A stretch of 64,000 nt of DNA, from NCBI RefSeq assembly GCF_030445035.2, contig NC_080678.1:115608599-115672598 (forward strand), given 5' to 3'. How positions within the stretch are numbered: the first letter of the stretch is position 1; each line of letters starts with the position of its first letter. This document shows, piece by piece, positions 46,870-57,099 of this stretch. A model generated the notes under the pieces. That model had not been told where the DNA came from and searched no databases. It saw only the letters and a program-made list of their open reading frames with translations. Source of the DNA: Dasypus novemcinctus. Taxonomy: Eukaryota > Chordata > Mammalia > Cingulata > Dasypodidae. A program made the translations under genes and the position numbers.

Positions 46870-47891
46870 TGCTGCGGCTTGCTCGGTCGGTAGAGGTGGG
46901 GTCTGGCTGCGGACGAGGGGTCGGTCCAGCTCTGGACGAGGGGTCGGTCCCGCTTGAGACGAGGGGTCGGTCCCACTTGGGACGAGGGGTCGGTCCGGCA
47001 GCAGACGAGGGATCGGTCTCACAAGGGGTGGCGCGGTTCGGCTGACGGGGTCGCCCGGCGAAGCCGGCGACGAAGGGGTCGCCCGGCGAAGCCGGCGACG
47101 AAGGGGTCGCCCGGAGAAGCCGGCGACGAAGGGGTCGCCCGGCGAAGCCGGCGACGAAGGGGTCGCCCGGAGAAGCAGGCGACGAACTGGGGACAAGGGA
47201 GGCCAGGCCCTTGTCGGGGGCTCTCAGGACTGGAGGGCGCACGGCAGAAGAACCACCGCGGAGACAAGGTAAACACGCAAGTCCACTTTACTGAGGGAGA
47301 GGCAACAGTTTTATAGGGGCTGGGGAAGGCTGATTGGTCGAAGCCATGCCCTGTTCTGATTGGTTGCCGGCGAAAGGTCAGTGGGCGGTACTGGACGGGG
47401 GAGGGGTGGTGGTTAGGGATTGGCTGTCGCTGTTGCTGGGGGAAGGGGCAGGGTTTAGGGATTGGTGGCTGCTGTTGCTGGGGTGGAGGGCAGACTTGAG
47501 TTTCCCCGCCCACGCCTGGCTGTTGCTGCTGTAGGGGGAAGGGAAAAGGGCGGGCTGGATTTTTCCGCCCACACCTGGCTGTTGCTGCTGTCGGGGGAGG
47601 GGAAAAGGGCAGACTGGAATTTTCTGCCCTGCGCCTGCGCAAGGAGAAGGAAGAAGAAGGGTGCCGTCCTACAAGGCATCGGGTGGCGCCATCTGGGAGG
47701 AGGGGCGGCCGCGGAAGCATGGCTGCTGAGAAGGGGAGACCCGAGGGCACTCTGCGCCCATGCCGAGCTTCCTTCAGGGGTGGCGGTGAGTCCGACCAGC
47801 CACCCTATTATGGGGGCAGCGGAATTAGGCCTACCGCGGCCGCTCCCCTGCCAGGCCAGCAAACCACACTTCAGCCCGAGGGGTGACCGCA
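46870..47891 (-). repeat. 5' LTR of the provirus (promoter copy)
   Basis: Partner of the LTR at 42,368-43,389, with the same length and ends. On the minus strand it lies upstream of the PBS, so it is the promoter copy: a TATAAAA box at 47,309-47,315 and four CCAAT boxes upstream of it (plus-strand ATTGG at 47,333, 47,359, 47,419 and 47,461). The near-perfect identity with the 3' LTR means very little time since integration, because both LTRs are identical at integration and then diverge independently. Confidence 0.95.
46875..46895 (+). other. tRNA-Lys D-arm-like sequence at the U5 end
   Basis: The plus strand (the sense of the tRNA, complement of the viral RNA) matches 19 of 21 positions of residues 4-24 of tRNA-Lys(CUU), which cover part of the acceptor stem and most of the D arm. 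It begins 5 nt inside the LTR and so lies next to the PBS for the same tRNA. The copy in the 3' LTR is 42,373-42,393. The tRNA sequence is recalled, not looked up. Confidence 0.6.
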
Positions 47892-47897
47892 GTACAT
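47892..47897 (+). repeat. Proviral target-site duplication GTACAT (right)
   Basis: Identical to 42,362-42,367 and directly abutting the LTR. Confidence 0.92.
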
Positions 47898-48260
47898 CAG
47901 GTGGGAGGAAGCCACGGTCAAGATAAAAGAGCAACTGTATAATTCATCATCCAGACTGGGGCTGTCCGGGGAGCCGATATGCCTGGACAGTGGGGGTAAA
48001 CCAGATGGCCACTCTCAGGACAGGGAGGCACACGGAGGGTGACACATGGTCACTGGTCTAGTGATCCAGGTCTCCAGTCAGTTAAGGGTTCATGGGTATT
48101 TGTTGTAGTATGAACACATACATACATAAACTAGAGTGATCCATGGTAAAATAATGAGGTCATGTCATAAACCAAGGATGTAAATTAATTTCGTGCACCA
48201 GAAGTTCATTTTTTAAAATATCAGCATGCTTTCCCTGAGCCCAAATAGGGGTCCTTGATT
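47898..48260. other. Provirus right flank, nothing recognised
   Basis: Host DNA following the target duplication. No gene or named repeat is supported. The composition drops back to that of the left flank. Confidence 0.45.
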
Positions 48261-48261
48261 T

Positions 48262-48565
48262 GGCTCTTCCTTTTTGTTTTGTTTTGTTTTAATTTTTTTT
48301 TTGATGCTACATTAAAAAAAATATGAGGTCCTCATACGAGGTCCTCCCACTTCAACAACCTCTTTTGTCATTGTGGCACATTCATTGCATCTGGTGAATA
48401 CATTTTGGAGCACTGCTGTACCCCATGGGTAATGGTTTACATTGTAGTCTACACTCTCCCCTAGTCTACTCAGTGGGCCATGGCAGGACATACAGTGTCC
48501 AGCATTTCTCCCTGCAGCACCACCCAGGACACCTCCAAGTCCAAGTTGTCCTGGCACTTGTTAAT
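48262..48565 (-). mobile_element. Probable lineage-specific L1 3' end, antisense
   Basis: A T-rich run (48,270-48,302, GTTTT units then poly-T) would be the poly-A tail on the minus strand. It is followed by a non-coding block ('tgtggcacattcattgcatc', 'ggtgaatacattttggagca') that I remember as recurrent in xenarthran L1 3' regions. The tail and its position support a 5'-truncated retrotransposon; the family name is tentative. Confidence 0.45.
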
Positions 48566-48812
48566 CATTCCCTTTCTGCGTTTTGTTTTATGACTGTGCA
48601 GTGGCAGAGCCGTCCCCTGTCACTGAGGCTGCCTCTGTCTTCCTCTTACTGCGTGCTCTAAACACAGGCACTGAGACCAGGAGCAGATCTCTCACACCAG
48701 CAGCCAGACAGGAGCCCAGGCTCCAAACTTCCCCGAGTCTTCCTTTCCTCTACTTGTTTTCCATCATCAACTCTACAACAAGCAAACAAAGTCCCAGGGT
48801 TTTGTTAAGCTT

Positions 48813-49223
48813 TAATTTTTTAAAGATTTATTTACTTATCTCTCTCCCCCTCCTGCCCTCCTTCTCCATTGTCTGCTCTCTGTGTCCATTTGCTGTGTGT
48901 TCTTCTGGATCTGCTTGTATTCTCCTCAGGTGGCACTGGGGATCTGTGTCTCTTTTTGTTGTGTCATCTTGCTGCACCAGCTCTCCGTGTGTGCGGTGCC
49001 ACTCCTGGGCAGGCTGCGGTTTCATGCAGGATGGCTCTCCTTTGCACAGAAGCCACTTCTTGTGAGGGAGGCACCATTACACGGGGACCACTCTTAGGCG
49101 AGGGCATCCCTGCATGAGCCAGCACTCCTTGTGCGCAGCAACACTGAGCATGGGCCAGCTCACCATGCGGGCCAGGAGGCCCTGGGCATCAAACTCTTGG
49201 ACCTCCTGTATGTAGGCGGACGC
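48813..49223 (-). mobile_element. DAS-type SINE, minus strand, head-truncated
   Basis: The body matches the copies at 26.3 and 40.8 kb: 'ctgtgtccatttgctgtgtg' on the tail side and 'gcatgggccagctcaccatg' on the head side. The head ends at 'aggcggacgc' and lacks the A-box end present in the other two copies, so it is 5'-truncated by about 25-30 bp. The exact repeat TTTTGTTAAGCTT at 48,800-48,812 and 49,224-49,236 marks the insertion. The B-box region has decayed (AAGAGTTTGATGC). Confidence 0.85.
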
Positions 49224-49309
49224 TTTTGTTAAGCTTAATGAAAGGTACATACATACCTACCTTGCTTCTTCCTCTATGCTGACAGTCCTCACCTATATTT
49301 TTATATCTA

Positions 49310-49460
49310 TACTCATATTCATCCATTTAATCTACCAGCCAACCACTTATTACACACGATTAGCAGGCACTGTGTCAAATCCTGGAAACAGTACAGCAGT
49401 AGCTGGTGTCACAATATTCCCACCTTCCAAGAACTTGTTACCTAAGAAAGCCCTTTGTAT
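49310..49460 (-). repeat. L2/MIR-class fragment, antisense
   Basis: 'attagcaggcactgtgtcaa' followed by 'cctggaaacagtacagcagt' and 'cccaccttccaagaacttg' is a diverged version of the complement of the L2 3' end. Confidence 0.5.
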
Positions 49461-49959
49461 GCCCCAAATGAGAACCACAGTGAAGAAGCCTCCTGAGGCC
49501 TGGTGAGATAAGCAGTCACATGAGCTAGAGAGAGGATCATTAACCAGATGTTTAAAGTGTGATATTAACTGGATAGACAGAATCTCGGCCACCCAACACA
49601 GCTGGCAAACAAAGAACAGCAGTCTGGTCAGTCAGACTTTCTATTTTAGGGAGAGTTGCCTTAATCTGAACCTAAATAGACATTTTTAAAGATGCATGTC
49701 AATTCCCATTCAGGTAGTCATCATCAGAAGTTCCAAGACAGAAGCTCAGAGGGCCTCAGAATTCAGAAGCGTTCTCAAAAATGGCACTAGGCTAGAAGTG
49801 CCGAGGGGAAACAAGTAGACTTGCCACCCCAACCCAGCCCTGCCTTGTGAGCTCTAGGCACACACAACCAACAGCTTACCTGACATCTCCACTTGTTTGT
49901 CTAATAAGCTTTCTAAGCTTTAACTTGTCCAAAATCAGACTTTTGGTTCTCCAAGTCCA

Positions 49960-50560
49960 ACCAGATGTTCCAGCACTTCACTCATCTCAGTCAACAACTC
50001 AACCCTCTGCCCACCAACCCCCGGAGTCACCCTTTTCTGATTTGCTCTCTTATCCACATGCCCAAGCCACAGAAAAATCCAGCTCTATTTCTAAAACACA
50101 CCCGCAGGCTGACCGCTCGGCACCACCTCCTCCTCCACCACCTTGGTGCAAGCTGCCGTCACCTCTCCTGGATTCGCGTGGGTCCTCTACAGTCTAGTGT
50201 TGGCATCCACGTCAGGTCGCGTCACTGCTGCACTTAAAACAACTCTCACTACACCCCTCCCTGTGAGAAAAACCATAGTCCTCACTGATGACCATAGTGT
50301 TTTGGGCAAGAGGCCCTTCCTTGACCTCCTGACTTGTTTCCTCACATCCTCCCTGCTCCCCATGGTGAGCTCTTGCTCCAGGACCTCTGGCCTGGTGACT
50401 GCCACATCCCTGTTTAGAGTGTGCTGACCCAGGCAACTGCTCTCCTGTGCCCTCATTCACCTTTACTTGCTCACTACAGCAACCTCAGCACGGATACCAA
50501 TGTCTGGCATAGGCCAGTGCCCAGGGGATGTTTGTTGAATGAAGGAATGTCCACCTTCTG
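49960..50560 (+). repeat. L2-like 3' region, sense
   Basis: A C/T-rich tract with 'acctctcctggattcgcg', 'ttccttgacctcctgacttg' and 'gctcccatggtgagctc'-like blocks ends in 'ggatgtttgttgaatgaagg' (50,527-50,546), the standard L2 terminus. Open frames of 80-116 codons here are compositional. Confidence 0.55.
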
Positions 50561-53500
50561 GACTGTTGGCCCCCAAGGCCCCTGTCAAAGAAGCTGAAGA
50601 CACCACATGTGAGTACCAGCCTGATATTGCTGGACGTTTTGATGTGAACATGTGATGAGGCTCCTCGGAGCTGTCATCAAGGAGAAGGAATGGAGGCCCC
50701 TCCGGGCTGGGCTATCTAAGCCACCATTGCCTTCAAATCCCCCAAGCACAGGAGGCTCTCCACAAGGAGACTTCTACCAGGGGACGTGGATTTTCTGGAA
50801 AAGCCAATGTCATTTTGCCTGCTTCCAGCAGCCGTACTGCGCTCCTTCATAGCCAAAGTGAAAACTGCACATTCTGCACTCAGACTAAAAAAGAGAGAAA
50901 GTCTCTTTGGATTAATTATACACACTCTGGAGCCAAAATCAAAGTGCCACATTCGAGAAAATTTTATGAGTGTCAGTGACCCAGAAGCTGGCACAGCACC
51001 CAGGCCCGGTCCCACTGGTGAGTCATCCCCAAGGCACTTTGCCGGGGACACAGGACCTGGAGGCCTCACCTGGCCCCAAGTATGGCAACAGCAGGCACGG
51101 CGACACCACTGCACAGCCCCACGACCACAAGCCCAGGTAGCTTCCAGTCAAGGTCTTTGGCTCAGCATTTCTTTTGTTCCCAGCATCGTCCAGATGTTTG
51201 TGGAGACTCTACAGTTTAGAATATTAGGTGGAAAGACATATTTCAGTGATATCCCTACCAAAAAAAAAAAAAATACACCCAGGACAAAGGGGAAATGCTT
51301 CTTAGAGTCCCACAACATTTCAGTATGTTAATTTCCCAAATTGATGACTAGAGAGAAATGTAAACCGAGACACAACTCATCTTTGCCTCCTTCTTGGACT
51401 TTCCTGGTCCAACGGTGGCCTAAGATGATTTCAGACAGGCAAAACGCAGCCCCTTGTGAAAGCAGACTGCATGCCTTCGTGAAAGGAAGCTGCACCTGAG
51501 CCGCGCCTTTGACCTTGTCTGAGGATCATGGTTGCTGACTCCAGCAGCCCCTCTCCAGCCTCCTTGCTTGGGTCTAGTACCCCTGGCTCTCTGCTGCTGG
51601 CTGCTTCAGCATCCCCTGCCCCTAGCTCTGCCTCCGGCTCAGCTGGCAGGTAATGCCAGCTTCACCAACCCAGCGGCCCTGGGCATCCAGCCTTCTGCAG
51701 CTTGCTTCCAGCAGGTTGCGCTGGTACCCATGCTTAACCCACCCGAGATGCCAAGGGAGATGGGGTTTTCCTGCCGTGGTATCTCGTACAATGCAGGTAC
51801 CCGATAAACAAATGAATGAGTGAGATAGTACATGAGGCCTCCAAAAAGATGACATGTTGCCCGAAGCCTGCTTTTATTCACCAGTGGGGTCCCCTTTGGA
51901 GTGTCCAATCCTCTTTGCCACCCTCTTGACCCAAGGTTGCTGAGGCAGCCGCTGCTACGGCCAGAACCTCTGATGAAGGGCCCCACGGAGGAGGAAGACA
52001 CCTTCCTCCGAACCTGGGCCCTGGCCTGCAGGTAGCGTGGCCAGGTGAGGAAGAGGAGCCAGGCCCAGGAACCCACCACCGCCAAGGCCACCTCCTCCGC
52101 CAACCCCTGGTTTGACTTCGCCAGCCCCCCTACCCCGGAGTCCCCTGTAACAACAGAAGGCAAGTCGTCTCCCACTGAGGGGCAACGGCACCTCCCTACC
52201 AGGGAACAGTTTGTAACAAACCGTCCAGGATATGAAAATGTATTTAATGCAATTAATAATTTAAGAAGTGAGCGCATGTGCTCTTGGAGAGTTAAATGCT
52301 TGTCAGAGTGATCGATGCCTGCTTCCCCACCAATACATTCCGGATGAAGAGCAGAGGGATTTTGCAAACTTGTGTTGACCTTGGGTTGCCATATATAGGA
52401 GGCAGATTGCAAAGGCAGGCCTGCTTGAGGAGGAACCGTGCGTCAGCTCCCAATTTACAGCCCTTTCCCCAATTAAAGGACTGTAAAAACATTAAAATTA
52501 ATGCAGTCTTAACTCCTAGAGCAGGCCCTACTTTCTTAATTAGTGCATAATTATTCAGTTTTTGATATCCTGGAAAATTATCACATGGAAATTATTTTAG
52601 GCAGAGTAACAATAGCAAAAACTCCCTCCCCCAACTCGATTAACATGTGGAAGTAATTAACACTTTATTACAGTGAAAATACTATTACTGCTAATGTTTA
52701 ATGACTTTTGCCACTGCATCCTAAGCAGGAAATTCAGGACGTTATGGAGTGATGACTTCCTACAAATATATTACACATGACTTGCAAAGATGATGCTGGT
52801 TTGAACTAGTTGCATTTAAATTTGGGAGGCCAGCGACACTTGGTTCTGAAAGCTGAGAGGACAGAGAAACAAATTTGGCATGACCTTACAGGGAGATGGC
52901 TCAGAAGAATCTTCCAGCATGGCCTGAACAGGATGCCCAAGCACCATCAGCTCAGCCCACTGCTTGTAAAACTGTAAACTGTGTCTTCTCTGCCATGCTA
53001 ACCCTCATAAATGGGTAGTCAAGCCTTTTAAGTTCAAGGCATTGGGAGAAAATTAAAATTAAATTTCCCCATTGAACCTCCTAGAAACAATAGCAGAATT
53101 CACTCTGGATCACTGGAAGGTGCTACAGGTGTTCTGAGTCAGGGAGACTATGATAGCTCATGCGTAATTATCTAACGCTGTCAGATGCCTGCCTTTATTT
53201 TTATTTTATTTATTTTTTAAAAAATGTTTAGATGCCTGCTTTTAGATGATTCACAACAAGAATGACCAAAATGGAAAGATGTCTGGTTTGTGCTTGTGCC
53301 CTGGTCCAGGGGCCTCGGGGACGGAGGGGAGAGAGTCTTCTTGGCTGGCGCTCCTCTCAACGCTGCCATCGGGGGTCATCTCATGAAGAAACCTTTGCTC
53401 CCCATTGTGTTTAACCAGGAACATGAAATGTCAGCTTCTCTTATATATAAATACTTTTTAGAAAATTGCGTGGAGACATCCATGCAGGAAGCAATGCAGA

Positions 53501-53830
53501 GCAGGATGGTAAAAAGCACCAAATAAATATGGGGTGAATATGGGAAAGGAAATGCAAGTGGGCTTAGTTCAGCTGCTTGCAAGTTCCTCTGCTTCACCAG
53601 CCAGCTTTGGCATCAGTGGTAGCCACGTACAGGAATTGTGATGCCACAAAATCCACAACTTGCTAAAACTTTGATATTATCCTAGAGCAGCTCTGAAAAC
53701 TTTTTATCCACCTTTTCTTTTCCTTTCCTTACTTTTTGGGGATCTTGCAGTCAGGGTTCTCCAGAGAAGCAGAACCAGCAGCCTCTGTGTGTGTCTAAAT
53801 ATAAGCTGCTAGGAGCACCGGTGTGCAGCC
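50561..53830. other. Gene-free stretch, nothing firmly recognised
   Basis: 50,650-51,130 and 51,500-52,200 are GC-richer with overlapping frames on both strands (up to 257 codons, minus 51,639-52,412). That frame shows no domain, and the opposite strand is also open, so I do not call a gene. 52,200-53,160 is AT-leaning complex DNA without repeat signatures, a candidate conserved non-coding block. A short T-rich insert with flanking repeats lies at 53,183-53,244. Confidence 0.4.
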
Positions 53831-53839
53831 ATCTGTTGG

Positions 53840-54040
53840 GGCCCCTGCTTTCAAGACTTTGGGGTCTATACCTAGTAGTGGGATTGCCAGGTCACGTGGC
53901 AGTTCTGTACGAAATCTTTCTGAAGACGCGCCAAAATGTCTTCCACAGTGGCTGTACCACTGCACATTGCCAACAGCCAGGAGGGAGAGGCCCTAATTCT
54001 CCGTGTCCTCTCTAACACTGGTCATTTCCTTTTTGTTCTT
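53840..54040 (-). pseudogene. Antisense L1 fragment
   Basis: 'tctatacctagtagtgggat', 'tgccaggtcacgtggcagtt', 'cttccacagtggctgtacca' and 'acattgccaacagccag' reproduce in order the complement of the C-terminal part of L1 ORF2. Confidence 0.75.
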
Positions 54041-55000
54041 TTTTCAGAAGAGTGAACGCAGTCCCCCACTACCCCAAATTATGCAGTTGTGTTTCCCGCA
54101 TCTGGGGAACTCGCAGGGGTCAGCACGTCCGCAGCGCAATGGCTCAGCCTCGCCCCGGGACCACCACCCTCGTGACCACAGAAGTTCCCCGCCAGGTAAG
54201 CCTTTTACAATAGCAGCCGACACAGGCAGCTCTTGGAACAGAACCATGAAAAAACCCTGGCCCCAGAAGGCTTCACGTAGAATGAGACCACCTTTTAGAA
54301 CCAAGAATGAACAAAACTAAATAATACACTGTCAAACATATATACATTGCTAATAAAACCCTACTTTAAAATTCCATTTCCTTTTCCTTTAGAATAGTGC
54401 ATCTTCTGGTGCGGGGAGCTGGGGCACAGGATGGGAGGAACCCAAAGGAAAGGCCAGTATGGGTAATGCAATACTTCTCAAGTCAGGAGTTGAGCTCCTT
54501 ATGTTATTAAGCTTCAGAGACAATATATAAGTTACACAGAATTTTTGCAAGTATTAAACAACTACTTTTAAAAGACAATATAAGGGCAAGAAAAGGGACA
54601 CATGTCCCCAAAATAACTTCAATCATCCAGTGGCACCTAAGAAAAAAGGTGCAATACTCATAGGCTTTAAACATAACAAAGACCTTCCTCTGCCACGGGC
54701 CTTTTCCAGCGGTCAAGAATCACAAAAGTGACAAGACAGACAGCGTTGCTCGCCCCACCCCTTTTGCACCCAGGTAAACACAGCCAACGGTGGCTGAGGT
54801 TATCACTCTGACCCCTCCAGGATGCACCCCCCTCATACTCATTGTTGTATGGGCTCTAATTTCAAATATCCATTTAGCAGATGCCCCAGAGCCTGAGCAG
54901 CAGTGGGCCTGCAGGCTACCAGGCAGTGACGGAGTCCCTTAAGGGGCCCTTTTCTGGAACAAAGTAACACATGCTGGGGTCATGCATCAACTAAATCAGT
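54041..55000. other. Gene-free stretch, nothing recognised
   Basis: No exon, RNA gene or named repeat is supported. The sequence beside the L1 pieces is ordinary complex DNA. Confidence 0.35.
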
Positions 55001-55004
55001 CCTG

Positions 55005-56800
55005 CTCTCGATTCAGAAACTGGACTAGGAATGCAAGCAAATATGTTTCTATACACTGACAATGAACAATCAAAAAATGAAATTAAGGAAAGAATTCTGT
55101 TTTCAACATAAATAATGAAATATTTAGGGATAAAATTAAGAAAAGAAATGCAAAACATATACACTGAAAACTACAAAAACAATGTTGAAATAAACCAAGG
55201 AAGGCCTAAATAAATGGAGAGTCACCCCATGTTCAAGGATCAAAAGACTTAATGCTGCCCAAACTGATCTAATACCTGCCAAATCTTAGCTGGCTTTTTT
55301 ACAGAAATTGACAAGCTGATCCTAGGATTCACAAAGAAATTCAAGAAAACCCATAATAGCCAAAACAATCTTGTAAAAGAACAAAGTTGAAGGACTCACA
55401 CTCCCCCATTTCAAAACTTACTACAAAGCTGGGATCGTCAAGAGAGTGTGATACTGTGTTAAGGGTAGACACAGAGATCAGCAAAATAGAATTGAGAGTC
55501 TAGAAATAAATCCTTACATTTCATCAAGTGATTTTCAACAAGAGTGCAAAGATGATTCAGTGGGGAAAGAAGAATCACACCAACCAATGATATGAGTACA
55601 ACCGAATACCCACAAGCCAAAAAATGAAACTGGACTCTTCCTCATACCACACCTAAAGATTAACTAGGAATATATCATAAATATAAATGTAAGAGCTAAA
55701 GTGATAAAATGCTTAGAATAAAATATGAGTAAATCTCCATGACCTTGTATTGTGCAATTGTTTTTAGATATGATACTAAAAGAACTATGACAAAAGAAAA
55801 AACAGATAAATTGGATTTCCTTAAAATTAAAAACATTTGTGCTTTAAGGGAAAGTGAAAAGACAACCCATGGGATAGGAGGAAATATTTGGAAACCATCT
55901 ATCAGATTAAGACCTATATCCAGAATACATAAAAACTCTTACAACTCAACAATAAAAAGAAAACAATTTAAATATGGTAAAGAATTTGCAAGGACATTTC
56001 TCTAAAGAAGATATACAAATGACCAATAAGAACCTAAAATCAACAACATTAGCCATCAGGGAAATACAAACAAAACTATTATGAGATGCAACTTCACACA
56101 TACTAGGTTGGCTAAAATAAGAAAGACAATAACAGGTTGACAAGGATGTGAAGAAACTAAAAACTCAAACATTGCTGGTGGAATTGTAAAATGGTGCAGC
56201 CAGTTTGGAAAAGTTTTGCAGTGCCTCAAAATGGTAAACGTAGAGTTACCAAATGACCCAGCAATTTCGTTCCTAGACATATATGCAGGAGAAAAGGAAA
56301 CATAGGTCCACAAAGAAACCTGTACATGAATGTTCATAGCAGCATTATTCATAATAGCCTAAAAATGGAAACCCAAATGCCCACTAACTGATGAGTAAAC
56401 AAAACATTGTTGAACCATGGAAAGGAATACTACTAGGCAGCAAAAAGGAAAGAAGTACTGAGCCATGCTGCACCATGAACGAATGCCACAAACATCATTA
56501 AGAAGCCAGTTACAAAAGGCCATCTATTATATGAGGTTATTTATATGAGACATCCAGAGTATGTGAATCCATAGCAACAGAAATTAGATTAGTGGTTCCC
56601 AAGGCCAGGGGCAGAGGGTAATGGGGGGGCAGGTGAAGGCTAATGAGGTTTCTTTGGGAGTGATGAAAATGTTCTAAAATTAGATAGTGGCAATGGTTGC
56701 GCAATTGTGTGACTATTCTAAAAAAACAGCATTGTACACTTTAAAAGGGTGGATTTGATGGCATGTGATTTATCTCTCAATGAAGCTGTTACTTTAAAAA
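55005..56800 (+). pseudogene. L1 ORF2 C-terminus and 3' UTR, sense
   Basis: A long sense L1 3' portion. It runs from 'actggactaggaatgcaag' through 'aacaatcttgtaaaagaac', 'ttgattttcaacaaga'-type text near 55,530, 'atcagggaaatacaaac' (56,077) and 'attgctggtggaattgtaaa' (56,171) to the 3' UTR with 'agtgatgaaaatgttctaaa' and 'tgtacactttaaaagggtgg'. The order is that of older L1M-class elements. It is 5'-truncated and has many stops; the longest surviving frame is 88 codons (55,739-56,005). No poly-A tail is seen. Confidence 0.88.
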
Positions 56801-57099
56801 GTGGGAAGATTAGGGACCCAAAGTGAAACTGTGAATGAAATGACATGACGGATAAGCCACGAAGCCTTCATGGATTTGGCATCGAAAGGCTGCCCAAGAT
56901 GGCAGCTAGCCAAGGCATTAAATGGTAATAGGATTGGCACCCCCTTAGGAAAAGACTGAAAATGCATAGGGGCTCCAATTAGGTGTGAAATTCACCAACA
57001 CTGACATTTTTAAAAGCACGAGAGGATAACAATTAAAATTTTCTGTATATGGCATTTTGGTTTAGAAAACTCTTACAGACACGATCATGCATTTTTAGG

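Larger units (their letters stand above)
42368..47891 (-). mobile_element. Young, internally defective class II (ERV-K-like) provirus
   Basis: A 5,524-bp provirus in minus orientation. In its own 5'-to-3' order it contains: 5' LTR (47,891-46,870), tRNA-Lys1,2 PBS, leader with 217-bp tandem repeats, splice donor, gag matrix N-terminus, about 1.08 kb of AT-rich non-viral-looking DNA, integrase C-terminus, splice acceptor, env TM remnant, PPT and 3' LTR (43,389-42,368). The LTRs differ by two substitutions in 1,022 bp by my reading. Gag capsid/nucleocapsid, protease, reverse transcriptase, RNase H, most of integrase and env SU are absent, and stops interrupt what remains. It cannot make its own proteins but keeps all cis signals needed for packaging, reverse transcription and integration, so it was probably moved by a related intact virus. 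Confidence 0.93.

Noticed and set aside
51639..52412. 257-codon minus-strand frame
   Set aside because: It is the longest frame in the window, but the plus strand is also open over much of it, no domain is visible, and GC-rich composition explains the absence of stops.
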